Counted from the stretch's first letter, positions 36,709 to 45,816 are shown. The stretch: DNA of 64,000 nt from Aurantiacibacter zhengii (GCF_003584125.1 NZ_QXFL01000006.1:62001-126000), one strand, 5' to 3'. The notes: generated from the sequence alone by a model not told the origin. Made by a program: numbers and translations.

Positions 36709-37307
36709 GCGCGCTCCTAGACGGGACGCAGGGCCAGACCGTGCGCGTTTTTCGCTGCGACGAGACCGATCTTTGCCTCAATCCCACCTTCGAGCAGATG
36801 AGCCTATCGAATGCGAAGGCCATACGCCCACGTGTGGCGCTGCTTATCGGCAATATGGTTGATGCAATCCGCACCGACACCGCGATCGGCAATGCCGAAA
36901 AGGAACTGCTGCAGGTTGCCTCGGTGCCGCTCTACAAGATCCTTACCGTCCAGGCCGCCTATGGGCGCGGAATGCCGACCGACGACCGTGACACGCTCGC
37001 TGAGATCGCTAGCATCGACCTGCTCTATGCCATCCTCGACCGGATCGTCTCGGAAGCCGGTCGCTCGATGGCAAGCTTCATCGCCGCCGACGAAGCCAAG
37101 CTCGCAATCTGGCGTGGCCAGGTCGCCGAGGTGCGCTCTGGCCTCGTCCAGCGGCAGGCAACCGGACAGGCCAAGGTCTCCGCGATCATGCAGATCATCG
37201 AGAAGACCGCGATGATCGAGAACGCGCTTGCCGCCTCGATGTCGCCTTCGATGTCCGCCGCGCTCGACTGGTCGCGCGGACTCCAGTCGCGCTCGATCGT
37301 CCCCTGA
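36645..37307 (+). pseudogene. traH: 3' fragment of traH
   Basis: In this frame the sequence reads as the last 220 or so residues of the F-type pilus assembly protein TraH (SGDASSTLVSALLDGTQG ... RPRVALLIGNMVDAIRTDTA ... ENALAASMSPSMSAALDW). TraH is normally about 450 aa with a signal peptide; the first half, and a start codon, are absent. The fragment begins at the junction with traF. The genes usually between them (traW, traU, trbC, traN) are not present, consistent with a deletion. It stops 10 bp before traG. Confidence 0.8.
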
Positions 37308-37317
37308 GGCGGGCACC

Positions 37318-39669
37318 ATGGTCGAGATCTTCACCACCGGCGGCGGCGAATACATCGTCAATGTCTTGAACGCCGTCGCCGCGTGGACCGGGGCCGGTGG
37401 CTACAAGAGCCTGATCCAGGTGGCATTGGTCATGGGGATGGCGCTTGCGGTCATTGTCGTCGCGTTCAACCAGGACTGGCGCGCCTGGCTCAACTGGTTC
37501 CTCGGCGCGACGCTCATCTACATGTGCCTGATGGTGCCGCGCATGGATGTGCAGGTCACCGACCGCGTCAATCCGAGCCTTGCACCGGCCACGGTCGCCA
37601 ATGTCCCGCTGGGCCTAGCGCTCATGGCAAGCTTTACCAGCCAGGCGGGCGACTATCTAACCCGTTCCGCAGAGCTCGTCTTCGGCCTTCCCGACGATCT
37701 CAACTATTCGAAGAACGGCATGATTTATGGCGCTCGTCTGCTTGAGGCGACACGCTCGCTGCGCATTGCCGATCCGGAATTTGCCGCCAATTTCGATGAG
37801 CATATCCGGCAATGCGTGTTTTACGACCTGCTCCTAGGCCGCTACTCGATGAAAGAGCTGTCAGAGAGCAACGATATCTGGGCGACGATTGCGCCCGGCA
37901 GTGCCGCGCGTGCACAGCGCTTCGTAACCCGGCAGGCGGATGATAGCGTCACGGCCACGATCATCACCTGCCGCGAAGCATACACTGCGCTCTCCAGCCA
38001 ATGGGCCGGGCTTATCGATGAGATGACGCAGGTCGCCGGGCGCCAGCTCTACCCCCGGGAGACCGAAGCGCTCGCGACGGCCAAGCTCATTGCCGACCTG
38101 CCGATTGCCTATCAGTACCTCACAGGAGTCTCGAAGGATGCAAGCAGCATCTTCCGCCAGGTTCTGACCATCAACGCCATGAACCAGGCGATGCATGGCT
38201 TCGCCGGAGCAAGCGGCGCATCGAGCGTCGATGTGTTCGCGCAGACCCGCGCCGATATCCAGACCGAACGGACCTATTCCTCGATCGCGCATAACGCGAT
38301 GAAGTGGGTCCCGATCCTCAATGTCGTCCTGACGGTCGTATTCTACGCGCTCTTTCCGGTGCTCTTCCCGCTGTTCCTGATGCCCAAGACCGGACCGATC
38401 GCACTCAGAGGATACGTCACGGGCTTCTTCTATCTGGCAGCCTGGGGGCCGCTGTTCGTCATCCTGCACATGATCCTGATGCTCAAGGGCGCGAGCGATG
38501 TGGCGGCAGCGGGCGGCGCAACCGGTCTCAGCCTCGCGACCTTCTCCGGCATGACCGACGTCAACAACGATATCGGGATCCTGGCCGGTTATCTCGTTGC
38601 ATCGATACCGTTCCTTGCAGGCGGCGTCGCCAGGGGCGCGCTCGCAATATCGGGCCAGGCAACGAGCTACCTCAATCCGAGCCAGAACGCGGCAGAAGAG
38701 GCGGCGCGCGAAGCGAGCACCGGCAATGTTTCGCTCGGCAATTCCAGCCTTGAGAACTCGAACGTGTTTTCGCGCCAGTTTGCGCAAGCCAGCCTCGCGC
38801 CCAACATTGGCTACGGCGCCGCGCAGACGCGAGCCACGGGCGAAAACGGCACCCAGACCACCGGCTTCGCTCAAGCCGAATTCGCCACCGTGCCGACCTC
38901 GAGCTATCCGTTTACCCCGACACTCGGGCAGGACTTCTCGAGCCGGCTTGCGACCATGGCTAGCCAGAGCCGCGGCCAGAGCGAGACATTCTCGAACCTT
39001 GCCCAGCAATCAACGAGTTCGGCTGTCACCCGCTTCAGCGAGTTGCGCGATGCCTACACCCGCTCGCGCTCGAACGAGAGCGTCAGTGGCACGTCAACGA
39101 GCGACAGCATCGGCAGCGCCTTCAGCGAAGTCGACAACGCCTCGAAGACACTCCAGCAGCAATTCGGGCTTTCGCGCCGCGCGGCCGATGACATCACCGT
39201 ATCCTGGTTCTTGAACGGGGATGGCGCTCTAGGACTGAAGGGAGAAAAAGGCGCTGGCTCGGCGAGCATAGGTGTTAAGGGAGGACGCAACCAGAGCTGG
39301 ACCGATAGCGATATCGGGATCGCTTCAGAAGACCGCTCGCGCATCATGGGAGCGCTGCGCCAGATCTCGGACAGCGCCGACGAGTTCATCCGCCGCTTCC
39401 TGCTGCACTGCCTGCCGCGCGGGTTCCACCGCATCCGCCACTACGGCCTGCTCGCCGCCAGCACCCGCAAAGCCCATCTCGAACGCGCCCGTCAGCTGCT
39501 AGCGATCGCACCGCCGGCGACGGACGAGCCCTCCATCGAACCGCCCGATCCGCGTCCGGCATGCCCTTGCTGCGGCGGGCGCATGGTCGTCATCGAGACG
39601 TTCCAGCGCTGCCACCTGCCGCGCGGTCCGCCATACCCGATCGTCCCATCCGGGATGCCCACGCCGTGA
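37318..39669 (+). pseudogene. traG: traG truncated and fused to IS91 transposase tail
   Basis: The first about 690 residues are TraG: N-terminal membrane helices, mating-pair-stabilisation region (NAMKWVPILNVVLTVVFYAL) and the start of the long coiled helical C-terminal part (LQQQFGLSRRAADDITVSW). At about 39380 the frame passes, in phase, into FIRRFLLHCLPRGFHRIRHY ... CPCCGGRMVVIETF, the C-terminal end of an IS91-family transposase. The hybrid frame is 783 aa from ATG 37318; the distal part of traG, needed for entry exclusion and mating-pair stability, is gone. A pseudogene by deletion or IS91-mediated rearrangement. Confidence 0.85.
39380..39669 (+). mobile_element. IS91-family transposase remnant (C-terminal end)
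   Basis: About 95 codons of an IS91-type Y2 transposase tail: FLLHCLPRGFHRIRHYGLLA, a short helical stretch, then CPCCGGRMVVIETFQRCHLPRG with the C-terminal zinc ribbon. The catalytic tyrosines and the 5' nine-tenths of the gene are missing. IS91 elements have no terminal inverted repeats and move adjacent DNA by rolling circle, which could explain the joined fragments here. Confidence 0.85.
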
Positions 39670-40136
39670 TCCGGCACGGCCCGACACCCTCGCGCCCCGC
39701 CGCAGCCACGCTTCCGGCGACAAGGACGTCTGCATATCGTCCGTCCAAGAGCGGTCGTCCCATCGCCAAAATCGGACGGACGCGCTTCCCACGGCTGCTG
39801 TGTCACCGCAAAATCGGACAGGCTGCTCTCAGGCACGTCCGCTTATCGGCACCGTCAGCAGACGCCCGGACAAACCCGAAATCGAAATCCCCATAGCTCA
39901 TCGCGTGCGGCCCGCGGGTTCGGGCACCGTCGACTTTCCGACGCCTCACGGCGTCCGAAACTCTAAACGTCAGCGGTCAGTCCGCTTTTTGGGTTTGGGA
40001 TCGCAATAGCAGACCTTCCGCAACGACCGTAATATCAGCCGTTTGATAGGGTCGGGATGGTCACTAGAATTCAATTAAAGATCGTAACGCAAAATTTCAT
40101 GTGGATCGAATGCAGGCGGGGTCCGCGAAAATAAGC
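39670..40136. other. 467-bp non-coding stretch after the IS91 tail
   Basis: Probably the distal end of the IS91 remnant followed by intergenic DNA. A small hairpin GACGCC-TCAC-GGCGTC (39940-39955) is a possible IS91 end structure, and fragments of the AGCGGTC/GTCCGCTTT intergenic dyad occur near 39970. No gene seen. Confidence 0.45.
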
Positions 40137-40826
40137 TTATTCGGAGCCGGCTGAGACGCTTTCACTGTCTAGGAAAACAGCGCGCTGATCAGCGAATGCT
40201 CGTTGATATGCCGGGCGGGCTTCGCCGCGGGCAACGTATGCGGCTATGGTCGGGAACTCATCGAACAAATATTGGCCGGCATCCTCAAGCCTTCGAACGA
40301 CCATGACCATCATCAGGTCGCCAACGGTGAAGCTGTCTTCCAGCCATTCCGCATCGCCAAGCCAGTCGGAAAGTTCCTGCAATCGCATTCGTACGTTGTC
40401 ATCCAAAATGTTCAAGCGCTCGCCGAACCACGGCTTATCACGTTCCAGTAACATGAAGGCTTCCCGCTCAACAATCGGAGGCTCCACGGTGTTCAGCGCG
40501 GCAAACAGCCACATGATCGCACGTTCCCTTGCGTTCGCGTCAGGTGGCAAGAGACCGCGATACTTGCAGGCAATATGTTGAACGATAGCTCCGGATTCGA
40601 ACAAGACGAGGTCGTCCTGTTCGAACGCTGGAATTTTGCCGAAAGGGTGTATTACGAGATAGGAAGACGTTTTGAGTTCGTCAAATGAGAGCAAACGCAC
40701 GGAATAGCTCTCTCCGACCTCCTCCAGCGCCCAGCGCACCCGCATGTCGCGCGCGTGACCTTCGCCCTTATCTGGCGAGTTCGCGAACGCTGTAATCGTG
40801 ATCGAAGCATTGGCGTTCGTCATCAT
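40137..40826 (-). CDS. Glutathione S-transferase family protein
   Basis: 229 aa. N-terminal thioredoxin-like domain (ITITAFANSPDKGEGHARDM, IHPFGKIPAFEQDD with the cis-Pro, LFESGAIVQHIA for glutathione binding) and C-terminal helical domain (WLGDAEWLEDSFTVGDLMM, the N-capping box). GAAGGG stands upstream of the ATG 40826; the 20 residues upstream in frame are rejected. It resembles the GST at 41338 (same ITITAF opening and layout), so the two are paralogues flanking a glyoxalase. It may act in conjugation of electrophiles; substrate unknown. Confidence 0.9.
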   Translation of the reverse strand: MMTNANASITITAFANSPDKGEGHARDMRVRWALEEVGESYSVRLLSFDELKTSSYLVIHPFGKIPAFEQDDLVLFESGAIVQHIACKYRGLLPPDANARERAIMWLFAALNTVEPPIVEREAFMLLERDKPWFGERLNILDDNVRMRLQELSDWLGDAEWLEDSFTVGDLMMVMVVRRLEDAGQYLFDEFPTIAAYVARGEARPAYQRAFADQRAVFLDSESVSAGSE

Positions 40827-40955
40827 TGAGCACCCTTCATTCAGCGGTTGTTGGAGTGGTTTGCTTGCTCGAGAGTTACCAAGCAAGAACCCACCCCGTC
40901 TCTACGGAATCTCGCGTCGCGCTCACGCCATCGAAAACCAATCAAGTGGGGCGCA

Positions 40956-41300
40956 TCATTGCCCATCGAGCAGTCCCACCGTATTGCCTTCTGGGTCGGC
41001 GAACTCCGCGAAGCGAAGAGTGTCGAACCCTTCGACTCTCACCGGGTCCGGAACATCGATACCCGCCTTCCGCAGCCGGGCGATCTCCGCGTCGACATCG
41101 GCGACATGTAGCGTGACGGTGACTGGCTCGCCTTTCACATTGTCGAGCACCTGAAACAGGACTCCTTCGCGCAGGTCCCATTCATGGCAACTCGGCATCG
41201 GTTCACGATCCCACTGGCGGCCTAGCAGATCGCTCCACCATTCCGACTGCGCGGCGAAGTCCTTCGCGTTCAAACTCAGGAAGACATGATCGACTTGCAT
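40956..41300 (-). CDS. VOC/glyoxalase-fold protein
   Basis: A 114-aa single-module vicinal-oxygen-chelate protein (beta-alpha-beta-beta-beta repeats): VDHVFLSLNAKDFAAQSEWW at the start and FDTLRFAEFADPEGNTVGLL at the end, with His4, Glu near the middle and the late Glu as candidate metal ligands. ATG 41300 has AGGAGAAGG upstream. Last gene of the ArsR-SRPBCC-GST-VOC set, 37 bp after the GST. Substrate unknown. Confidence 0.87.
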   Translation of the reverse strand: MQVDHVFLSLNAKDFAAQSEWWSDLLGRQWDREPMPSCHEWDLREGVLFQVLDNVKGEPVTVTLHVADVDAEIARLRKAGIDVPDPVRVEGFDTLRFAEFADPEGNTVGLLDGQ

Positions 41301-41337
41301 TTCCTTCTCCTCTTGCGGTCTCCCGATATGCGACGGT

Positions 41338-42027
41338 TCAGTCGCTTCCGGCGAGCGATGCATCCCAACCCATGTCTTCGGGGCCATGTCGCTCGAAATC
41401 GGCGCATTGCTCGGCGATCGCGGCCCGGTAGGCGGGGCGTTCGAAGCAGCGATCCCGCCAGGCGGCGAGATTGTCGTGCGCCTCGACCAAATCGGTGTGC
41501 CCGACGATCTTCATGACCGAGGCCATCGTGAGGTCCGCGATCGTGAAATCGTCGCCGACCAACCATTGTCTGGCGCCGAGCGCGTCGGACAGCTTCGCAA
41601 GCTGCTCGCGAGCGGGCTCGAGCGCAAAAGCGCGGTAGCCCTTCGCCACCGCCTCATCCTCGATGAAGAAGTCGGCGGCGGCGATCTCGGCCAGATATAT
41701 CTCGACCGAGTTGAGCGCGGCGAAGAGCCAGCATCTGGCGAGCGCGCGGTCGGATTCATCGGTGGGCAGAAGCTTGCCCGACCGTTCGGCGATGTCGAGC
41801 AGGATTGCGCCGGTCTCGAACAGCGTCGGCCGTCCGTCTTCGCGAAGGACCGGCACCTGCCCGAACGGCTGCTCCGCTCTATATGCGTCGCTCTTCTGGA
41901 CCGCGGGATCGATCAGCTCGACCTCGTACTCCCATCCGACTTCCTTCAGCGCCCAGCGCAGCCGGTGATCGCGCACCTGACCCTGGGCGAACGGCACGAC
42001 CCATTTGAACGCGGTGATCGTGATCAC
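41338..42027 (-). CDS. Glutathione S-transferase family protein (operon copy)
   Basis: 229 aa with the thioredoxin-like N-domain (QPFGQVPVLREDG, LFETGAILLDIAERSG) and the C-domain N-capping box (WLVGDDFTIADLTM). The GTG start at 42027 overlaps the upstream SRPBCC stop (GTGA), indicating translational coupling; the long frame further upstream is antisense to other genes' codons. Paralogue of the protein at 40137. Works with the SRPBCC and VOC proteins in an ArsR-controlled unit, probably for detoxification. Confidence 0.9.
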   Translation of the reverse strand: MITITAFKWVVPFAQGQVRDHRLRWALKEVGWEYEVELIDPAVQKSDAYRAEQPFGQVPVLREDGRPTLFETGAILLDIAERSGKLLPTDESDRALARCWLFAALNSVEIYLAEIAAADFFIEDEAVAKGYRAFALEPAREQLAKLSDALGARQWLVGDDFTIADLTMASVMKIVGHTDLVEAHDNLAAWRDRCFERPAYRAAIAEQCADFERHGPEDMGWDASLAGSD

Positions 42028-42470
42028 GACGCGTTGTCCGCGAGGAAGTGGTCGAGCTTGGCGAGCAGTTCGCGCCAGCCCTCGGCATGGCTGTCGCGTT
42101 CCTCGGCATCCGCGAACGGAGCTTGCGTGAGCGTCAGCTTCGTGCCGCTTCCGTCCGGTTCGAAACTGACCCGCATCTCCGTGTCGGTCGCATCGGGTTC
42201 TTCCCAGCGGAATGTGAACACGAGAAGGCGCGGAGGCTCGATGGTCAGATACCGGCCACCGTGCGGCAGTTCCTTCCCGTCCTCGCCCACCATGACCGCG
42301 CGCCATTCGCCGCCCTCGCGGACATCAGCATTGAACGAGGTAGTCTTGAACTCCTTGGGACCCCACCAGCGCACCATTTCCGCCGGGTTGATCCAGGCCT
42401 CGAAAACCTCCTGCGGCGGGGCGTCGAGCCGATGCTCGAGTTTGAGAGGCGTCTGCTTATCCTTGTCCAT
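42024..42470 (-). CDS. SRPBCC/AHSA1-type ligand-binding protein
   Basis: A 148-aa START-like fold of the AHSA1 (activator of Hsp90 homologue) type: LEHRLDAPPQEVFEAWINP and AEMVRWWGPKEF are hallmark segments, and the C-terminal helix is SHAEGWRELLAKLDHFLA. These proteins bind hydrophobic ligands in a deep pocket and are very often encoded beside an ArsR regulator, as here. ATG 42470 overlaps the ArsR stop by 14 bp. Confidence 0.92.
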   Translation of the reverse strand: MDKDKQTPLKLEHRLDAPPQEVFEAWINPAEMVRWWGPKEFKTTSFNADVREGGEWRAVMVGEDGKELPHGGRYLTIEPPRLLVFTFRWEEPDATDTEMRVSFEPDGSGTKLTLTQAPFADAEERDSHAEGWRELLAKLDHFLADNAS

Positions 42471-42798
42471 CGTTGTCTTTGCCCTTGCTGCGAAGATGCG
42501 TATCGAGACGGTCCAGACTCTCGGCCCAGAACTTGCGATTACGCGCGATCCAGGCTTCCGCTTCGGCCAGCGGCGCCACAACGAGGCGGCGGGGGCGACG
42601 CGCTCCCTCACGTCGTCGCTCAACGAGTCCGGCGCGCTCGAGAACGAGCAGATGCTTGGAAACGGCGGCAAGGGTCTGATCGAATGGCGCCGCGAGATCG
42701 CCTACGGCCGCCTCCCCTTCGCGCAGTTTCGCGAGTATCGCCCGGCGCGTCGGGTCTGCCAGCGCGGCAAACGTCTGACTGAGAGTATCGCTATGCAT
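42457..42798 (-). CDS. ArsR-family transcriptional repressor
   Basis: A 113-aa winged-helix regulator of the metal-independent ArsR type that accompanies SRPBCC proteins: TFAALADPTRRAILAKLREG, then the recognition helix in FDQTLAAVSKHLLVLERAG and a basic wing (RREGARRPRRL). No Cys-based metal site is present. The start ATG 42798 gives the normal family start; a perfect operator lies just upstream of it. It should repress its own operon (SRPBCC-GST-VOC). Confidence 0.92.
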   Translation of the reverse strand: MHSDTLSQTFAALADPTRRAILAKLREGEAAVGDLAAPFDQTLAAVSKHLLVLERAGLVERRREGARRPRRLVVAPLAEAEAWIARNRKFWAESLDRLDTHLRSKGKDNDGQG

Positions 42799-42804
42799 GC
42801 GACC

Positions 42805-42822
42805 TTCAACCAATCGGTTGAA
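42805..42822 (-). promoter_or_regulatory. ArsR operator overlapping the arsR leader
   Basis: Perfect palindrome TTCAACC-AATC-GGTTGAA, 6 bp upstream of the arsR-type start codon. TTCAACC-N4-GGTTGAA fits the operator form expected for ArsR regulators of the SRPBCC-linked group, so repression of the whole operon from this site is likely. Confidence 0.75.
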
Positions 42823-42963
42823 TATTCGTTCCGCGCCAAGCAGATGACAACCACGGCCGAAAATCTCAAGTAGCAGAGATCTGGCTTCCGCCCTAGTCTC
42901 CAACATCTGTAGGCCGCAAGCAGACCCTCGAAAGCGGTCACTATAGCGGCCCAGCAGCTACGA

Positions 42964-42985
42964 CCGCTTTCGGGATCCAAAGCGG
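42964..42985. repeat. CCGCTTT dyad, intergenic repeat
   Basis: CCGCTTT-N8-AAAGCGG, a perfect 7-bp inverted repeat in the 294-bp gene-free stretch between arsR and the frameshifted SnoaL-like gene. Similar partial copies (GAAGCGG, GTCCG) follow at 43010-43035. Related dyads occur at 45170 and near 39970. Such short AGCGG elements are common between genes in sphingomonads. I see no gene in the rest of the stretch. Confidence 0.5.
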
Positions 42986-43092
42986 ATCGAGCTAACGACT
43001 GGGTTTGGGGCCCGAAGCGGCTTGTCCGTTTTTGGGAACGGTGCGCCGGAAGCCGACGTGCTGGAAAAGACCCCATGGCGGGCAATCGGAAC

Positions 43093-43555
43093 TCAGTCGC
43101 CAACGTTGGAAAGTTCGCGTTCGAATTCCTCGGTAAGACGTTTCGATTCTTCAGGCCGACCGTGAAATGCAGCAGGCGTGTTATGAAACATCTCCACCAT
43201 CCATCGGCTTCGATCGGTCTTGGATGCAACCAATGTCTGAATTGCGTTCCGGTCGGATTTAATGTGGTTTTCGTCTGGCGGCACAATGCCAGCCACTGCA
43301 CGGAGCAGTGCCGTATCTTCCCCCACTAACCTGACTTCGCGTACTTTTCCGATAAAGCGAGCCGTAGGATGATCTGAAAAAATCGGTCGTAAGTGGGCTT
43401 CGATTTCGTCTGGTCCGTTTGCAGTGCTCCCATCAAAAGGCCACTTGATCACCTTCCGGCGAGAAAAGTGAAGCCATACCATGAGCATCGCGAGAGTTCC
43501 ATTTGCCGAGCAGGTCAAAATAGAGGTTGCGGACGAATTCTAGCTCATTCGACAT
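43093..43555 (-). pseudogene. SnoaL-like (SgcJ/EcaC family) protein with frameshift
   Basis: The C-terminal part (from about residue 40: DGSTANGPDEIEAHLRPIF, AVAGIVPPDENHI, HNTPAAFHGRPEESKRL) is a typical NTF2/SnoaL fold of the SgcJ/EcaC type. The matching N-terminus (MSNELEFVRNLYFDLLGKWN ... FSPEGDQVAF) lies in another frame from the ATG at 43555. The two frames meet at the run of four A (43435-43438 on plus), where one extra base breaks the gene. Either a real pseudogene or a single-base assembly error; removing one base restores about 153 continuous codons. Confidence 0.82.
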
Positions 43556-43748
43556 TAGCCGCTCCAATTGTTTCGCCCCGATCGTTCCAATTCAAGTTCA
43601 GCAGGTCAGGTTCCCACCCTAATATCGCACGCTCAGCCCTTTTCGTTTCATAAGCGGACGAGCTGCTACCGCGGCAATCTGACTAAATACGGTCCAGCCG
43701 CCAATGACCTATCGCGGACAAAGAACTGTAGCAATGTCAGAAGGTCGG

Positions 43749-44015
43749 CTAAGGAGCTTCGTCTTCGATCCGCTCAGCGCTCGGCAATTCTTGATCCAGT
43801 GACTGACGATAGCGGACGCAACCCCGCATGAATTGAGGCCACTGGGGCACTTTGATGTCCGATCGCATTGGCTCTGGAAGCAGTCCCCACAGCGCGGGGT
43901 GGTGCCAGCACAACTGATGCCCGCTGCTGTCCCGATGCTCGCGTATTCCTTGGCGTAAGCGCCGCACTTCGTTTTCAAGCTCCTCCCGAGTCATGCCTTG
44001 AAGATCGTCGTCCAT
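43749..44015 (-). CDS. Conserved hypothetical small protein
   Basis: An 88-aa soluble protein. The N-terminal half is a charged helix (GMTREELENEVRRLRQGIRE), then SGHQLCWHHPALWGLLPE, which I recall as a recurrent segment of small uncharacterised proteobacterial proteins, and a WPQFMRGCVRYRQSLD tail. Cys-His-His in the centre might bind metal. Function unknown. Monocistronic; its upstream 340 bp holds no clear gene. Confidence 0.75.
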   Translation of the reverse strand: MDDDLQGMTREELENEVRRLRQGIREHRDSSGHQLCWHHPALWGLLPEPMRSDIKVPQWPQFMRGCVRYRQSLDQELPSAERIEDEAP

Positions 44016-44355
44016 ACCGACAAAACTTGTTCGTCAAGCCGACGGTTCCGAATGCCAGCTTTCCACATCCGAGACACTCACGCTGGGACGGCGTGCTCCT
44101 GAAAGCTGCCACCCATTCAGTCTTGGTTTGAAAGTCGAAAATGGGACCGCTTGCAGACTGTACGCTTTGGGTCTGAAAATGCGGAAAGCCGCCGTTCGGC
44201 TCACGACCCCACTGCAATCTTTCATCTTCGGTCGCAGTAGCCTTCAAAGACTCAGACGAACTGCGTTCTTCCTCGAAGGCATGGAACCGGGCCGACCGCT
44301 CGCGGCTTGATATCCGGTATTGTCGTTGAACGCGTAGGAAGCGAAGGGATCATCA
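44016..44355. other. 340-bp stretch between divergent genes, no clear gene
   Basis: Upstream of both the hypothetical gene at 43749-44015 and the PfpI-like gene at 44356. Overlapping frames of 60-90 codons on both strands have no recognisable domain. A near-match to an EcfG promoter (GGAAC-N17-AGTT on the minus strand, 44024-44049) is too close to the start codon to be convincing. Confidence 0.35.
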
Positions 44356-44919
44356 ATGCACCCCATTACAGTTGTCCTCACAGAAGGTTATTCTGATTGG
44401 GAAATTGCACCCCTGTGCGGTGCTGGCCGCGCCTTTTACCGAGCGGAACTCCGGTTTGTATCTCCCAAGGGGGGCGCTCTTAAGTCCGCCGCAGGTTTGT
44501 CTATTGCCGAGACTGGAAGGTTCGAAGCACCGGACGATGGCGTCGTCGTCGTTTGCGGGGGACCCGCTTTCGAGGCTGACGATGGCTTGGACATTGGCCA
44601 AAAGTTGAGACAATCGCGTGAGTCAGGTTGCGTCATCGCTGGCATCTGCGGTGGAACGATCGCTCTTGCCCGTGCCAGTATGCTCGATGATGTCAACCAC
44701 ACGTCTAATGGGCCAGATTATCTCAAGAACTACGTTGAAGCGTATTCGGGCACAGGAAGGTACGTCGATGAGCCGAGGGCCGTTCGCGACAAGGACATTA
44801 TCACTGCTCCTGCCCCTGCCCCGGCGAGCTTCGCACGTGAAGTCCTTGTGGCAGCGGGACTCGATCCTCAGAAGGCAGAAGAGTTGGAAAACATGCTCGG
44901 CGCAGAGCATTCGAACTAG
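44356..44919 (+). CDS. DJ-1/PfpI-family protein
   Basis: A 187-aa class I glutamine-amidotransferase-like fold. The nucleophile elbow is VIAGICGGTIALA (Cys about residue 98) with the upstream acidic residue in EGYSDWEIAPL. Family members act as proteases, chaperones or deglycases in stress response; here it resembles the Bacillus YdeA/PfpI-like group. Its stop is 4 bp before the next small gene, whose ribosome-binding site overlaps the stop. Confidence 0.9.
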   Translation: MHPITVVLTEGYSDWEIAPLCGAGRAFYRAELRFVSPKGGALKSAAGLSIAETGRFEAPDDGVVVVCGGPAFEADDGLDIGQKLRQSRESGCVIAGICGGTIALARASMLDDVNHTSNGPDYLKNYVEAYSGTGRYVDEPRAVRDKDIITAPAPAPASFAREVLVAAGLDPQKAEELENMLGAEHSN

Positions 44920-44923
44920 GAGA

Positions 44924-45148
44924 ATGGCCGAGCGCGAAGAAGGCAATGCGCGACCGACAACCAACAACGGTTGGAAGACATGCAGTCGCGGCCACAAATA
45001 TCGCGATCCTAATCCCTGCCCGAAGTGCTGGCCGGCTGGCGCGGCCCGTGTGCGATTGAAAGCATCGGTCCTGAGACTTCAATTCGCTCGGTGTCTGACC
45101 TGGATCGTCCCCAATTGGGCCGCTACCTGCCCGTCTGCTTGCGTTTAA
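44924..45148 (+). CDS. Small zinc-ribbon-like protein
   Basis: 74 aa. The N-terminal half contains WKTCSRGHKYRDPNPCPKCW, a compact C-x4-H...C-x2-C zinc ribbon; the second half is poorly conserved in character and could be frameshifted or extended sequence. AGGAG (44918-44922) precedes the ATG 44924 directly after the PfpI-like gene, so the pair is an operon. Function unknown. Confidence 0.7.
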   Translation: MAEREEGNARPTTNNGWKTCSRGHKYRDPNPCPKCWPAGAARVRLKASVLRLQFARCLTWIVPNWAATCPSACV

Positions 45149-45169
45149 ATTCGTCTGATAGCTGCCATT

Positions 45170-45188
45170 CCGCTTCCCCCCAAAGCGG
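45170..45188. repeat. CCGCTT dyad, intergenic repeat
   Basis: CCGCTT-N7-AAGCGG, a 6-bp inverted repeat related to the element at 42964-42985. Between the zinc-ribbon gene and the CBS gene. Confidence 0.4.
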
Positions 45189-45232
45189 ACCTAGAGTTTT
45201 GGCCAGAGGCACCGCTAGGATACTCAACTTTC

Positions 45233-45607
45233 CTAGCAATGATTACGGAACTCCAAAGCGCTCAAAATTACCACGCCTTGATATTCGTCATCCGCGCTTA
45301 CTACCGGCAGCCATTGATGCCGCCCAACTCTCATGGCGGCCTGAATCGTAGAAATACCATCAGTTACGAAAGCGACATCGGGATCGGTTGTCATGTAATC
45401 TTCGACATGGGCTAGAAACCAGTCGTCACCGTCGGCGATTCCACGGTAAACGATATCTTCACAAGCGATGACGCCTTTGAGTTGTCGCCCTTCTACAACT
45501 GGAAGAGCGTGAAGACGATGGTCCCGCATCAGCCGAGCCGCTTGCTCAACCAAAGCTAAAGGAGAAACCTTCGGAAAATCGACTTCGGTTTGTGCTTTTG
45601 AAATCAT
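45233..45607 (-). CDS. CBS-domain-pair protein
   Basis: A 124-aa protein of two CBS motifs (VDFPKVSPLALVEQAARLM and the second from about residue 62, DVAFVTDGISTIQAAM), likely binding adenine nucleotides. Less Cys-rich than the CBS protein at 5979. Starts considered: ATG 45607 (chosen) and GTG 45631; neither has a strong ribosome-binding site. Monocistronic, with no EcfG motif found upstream. Confidence 0.82.
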   Translation of the reverse strand: MISKAQTEVDFPKVSPLALVEQAARLMRDHRLHALPVVEGRQLKGVIACEDIVYRGIADGDDWFLAHVEDYMTTDPDVAFVTDGISTIQAAMRVGRHQWLPVVSADDEYQGVVILSALEFRNHC

Positions 45608-45816
45608 TGTTGATCTCGTGGGCGACTTCACCCGTCCAATGGCTCCTTCTTAATACAAAGAGATATCTCCCTCAACCGGATGAGCATCCACGGAGAAGGC
45701 CAATTTCTCTTCATATTTGAGATCCTACTCTCGCGATGTTAAACAGGTGCCTGCAGCTGGGTCGCGACAATCAAAAAGGGTTTGGCAAAAGCTTTTCAAC
45801 CCAGAAAGTGCCGACG

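Noticed and set aside
40861-40886. TTGCTTG-N12-CAAGCAA inverted repeat as an operator
   Set aside because: Short stem in a gap after the glyoxalase gene; more likely chance or a weak terminator.
44024-44049. GGAAC-N17-AGTT on the minus strand as an EcfG promoter
   Set aside because: One mismatch in the -10 and only 9 bp from the start codon; not convincing.
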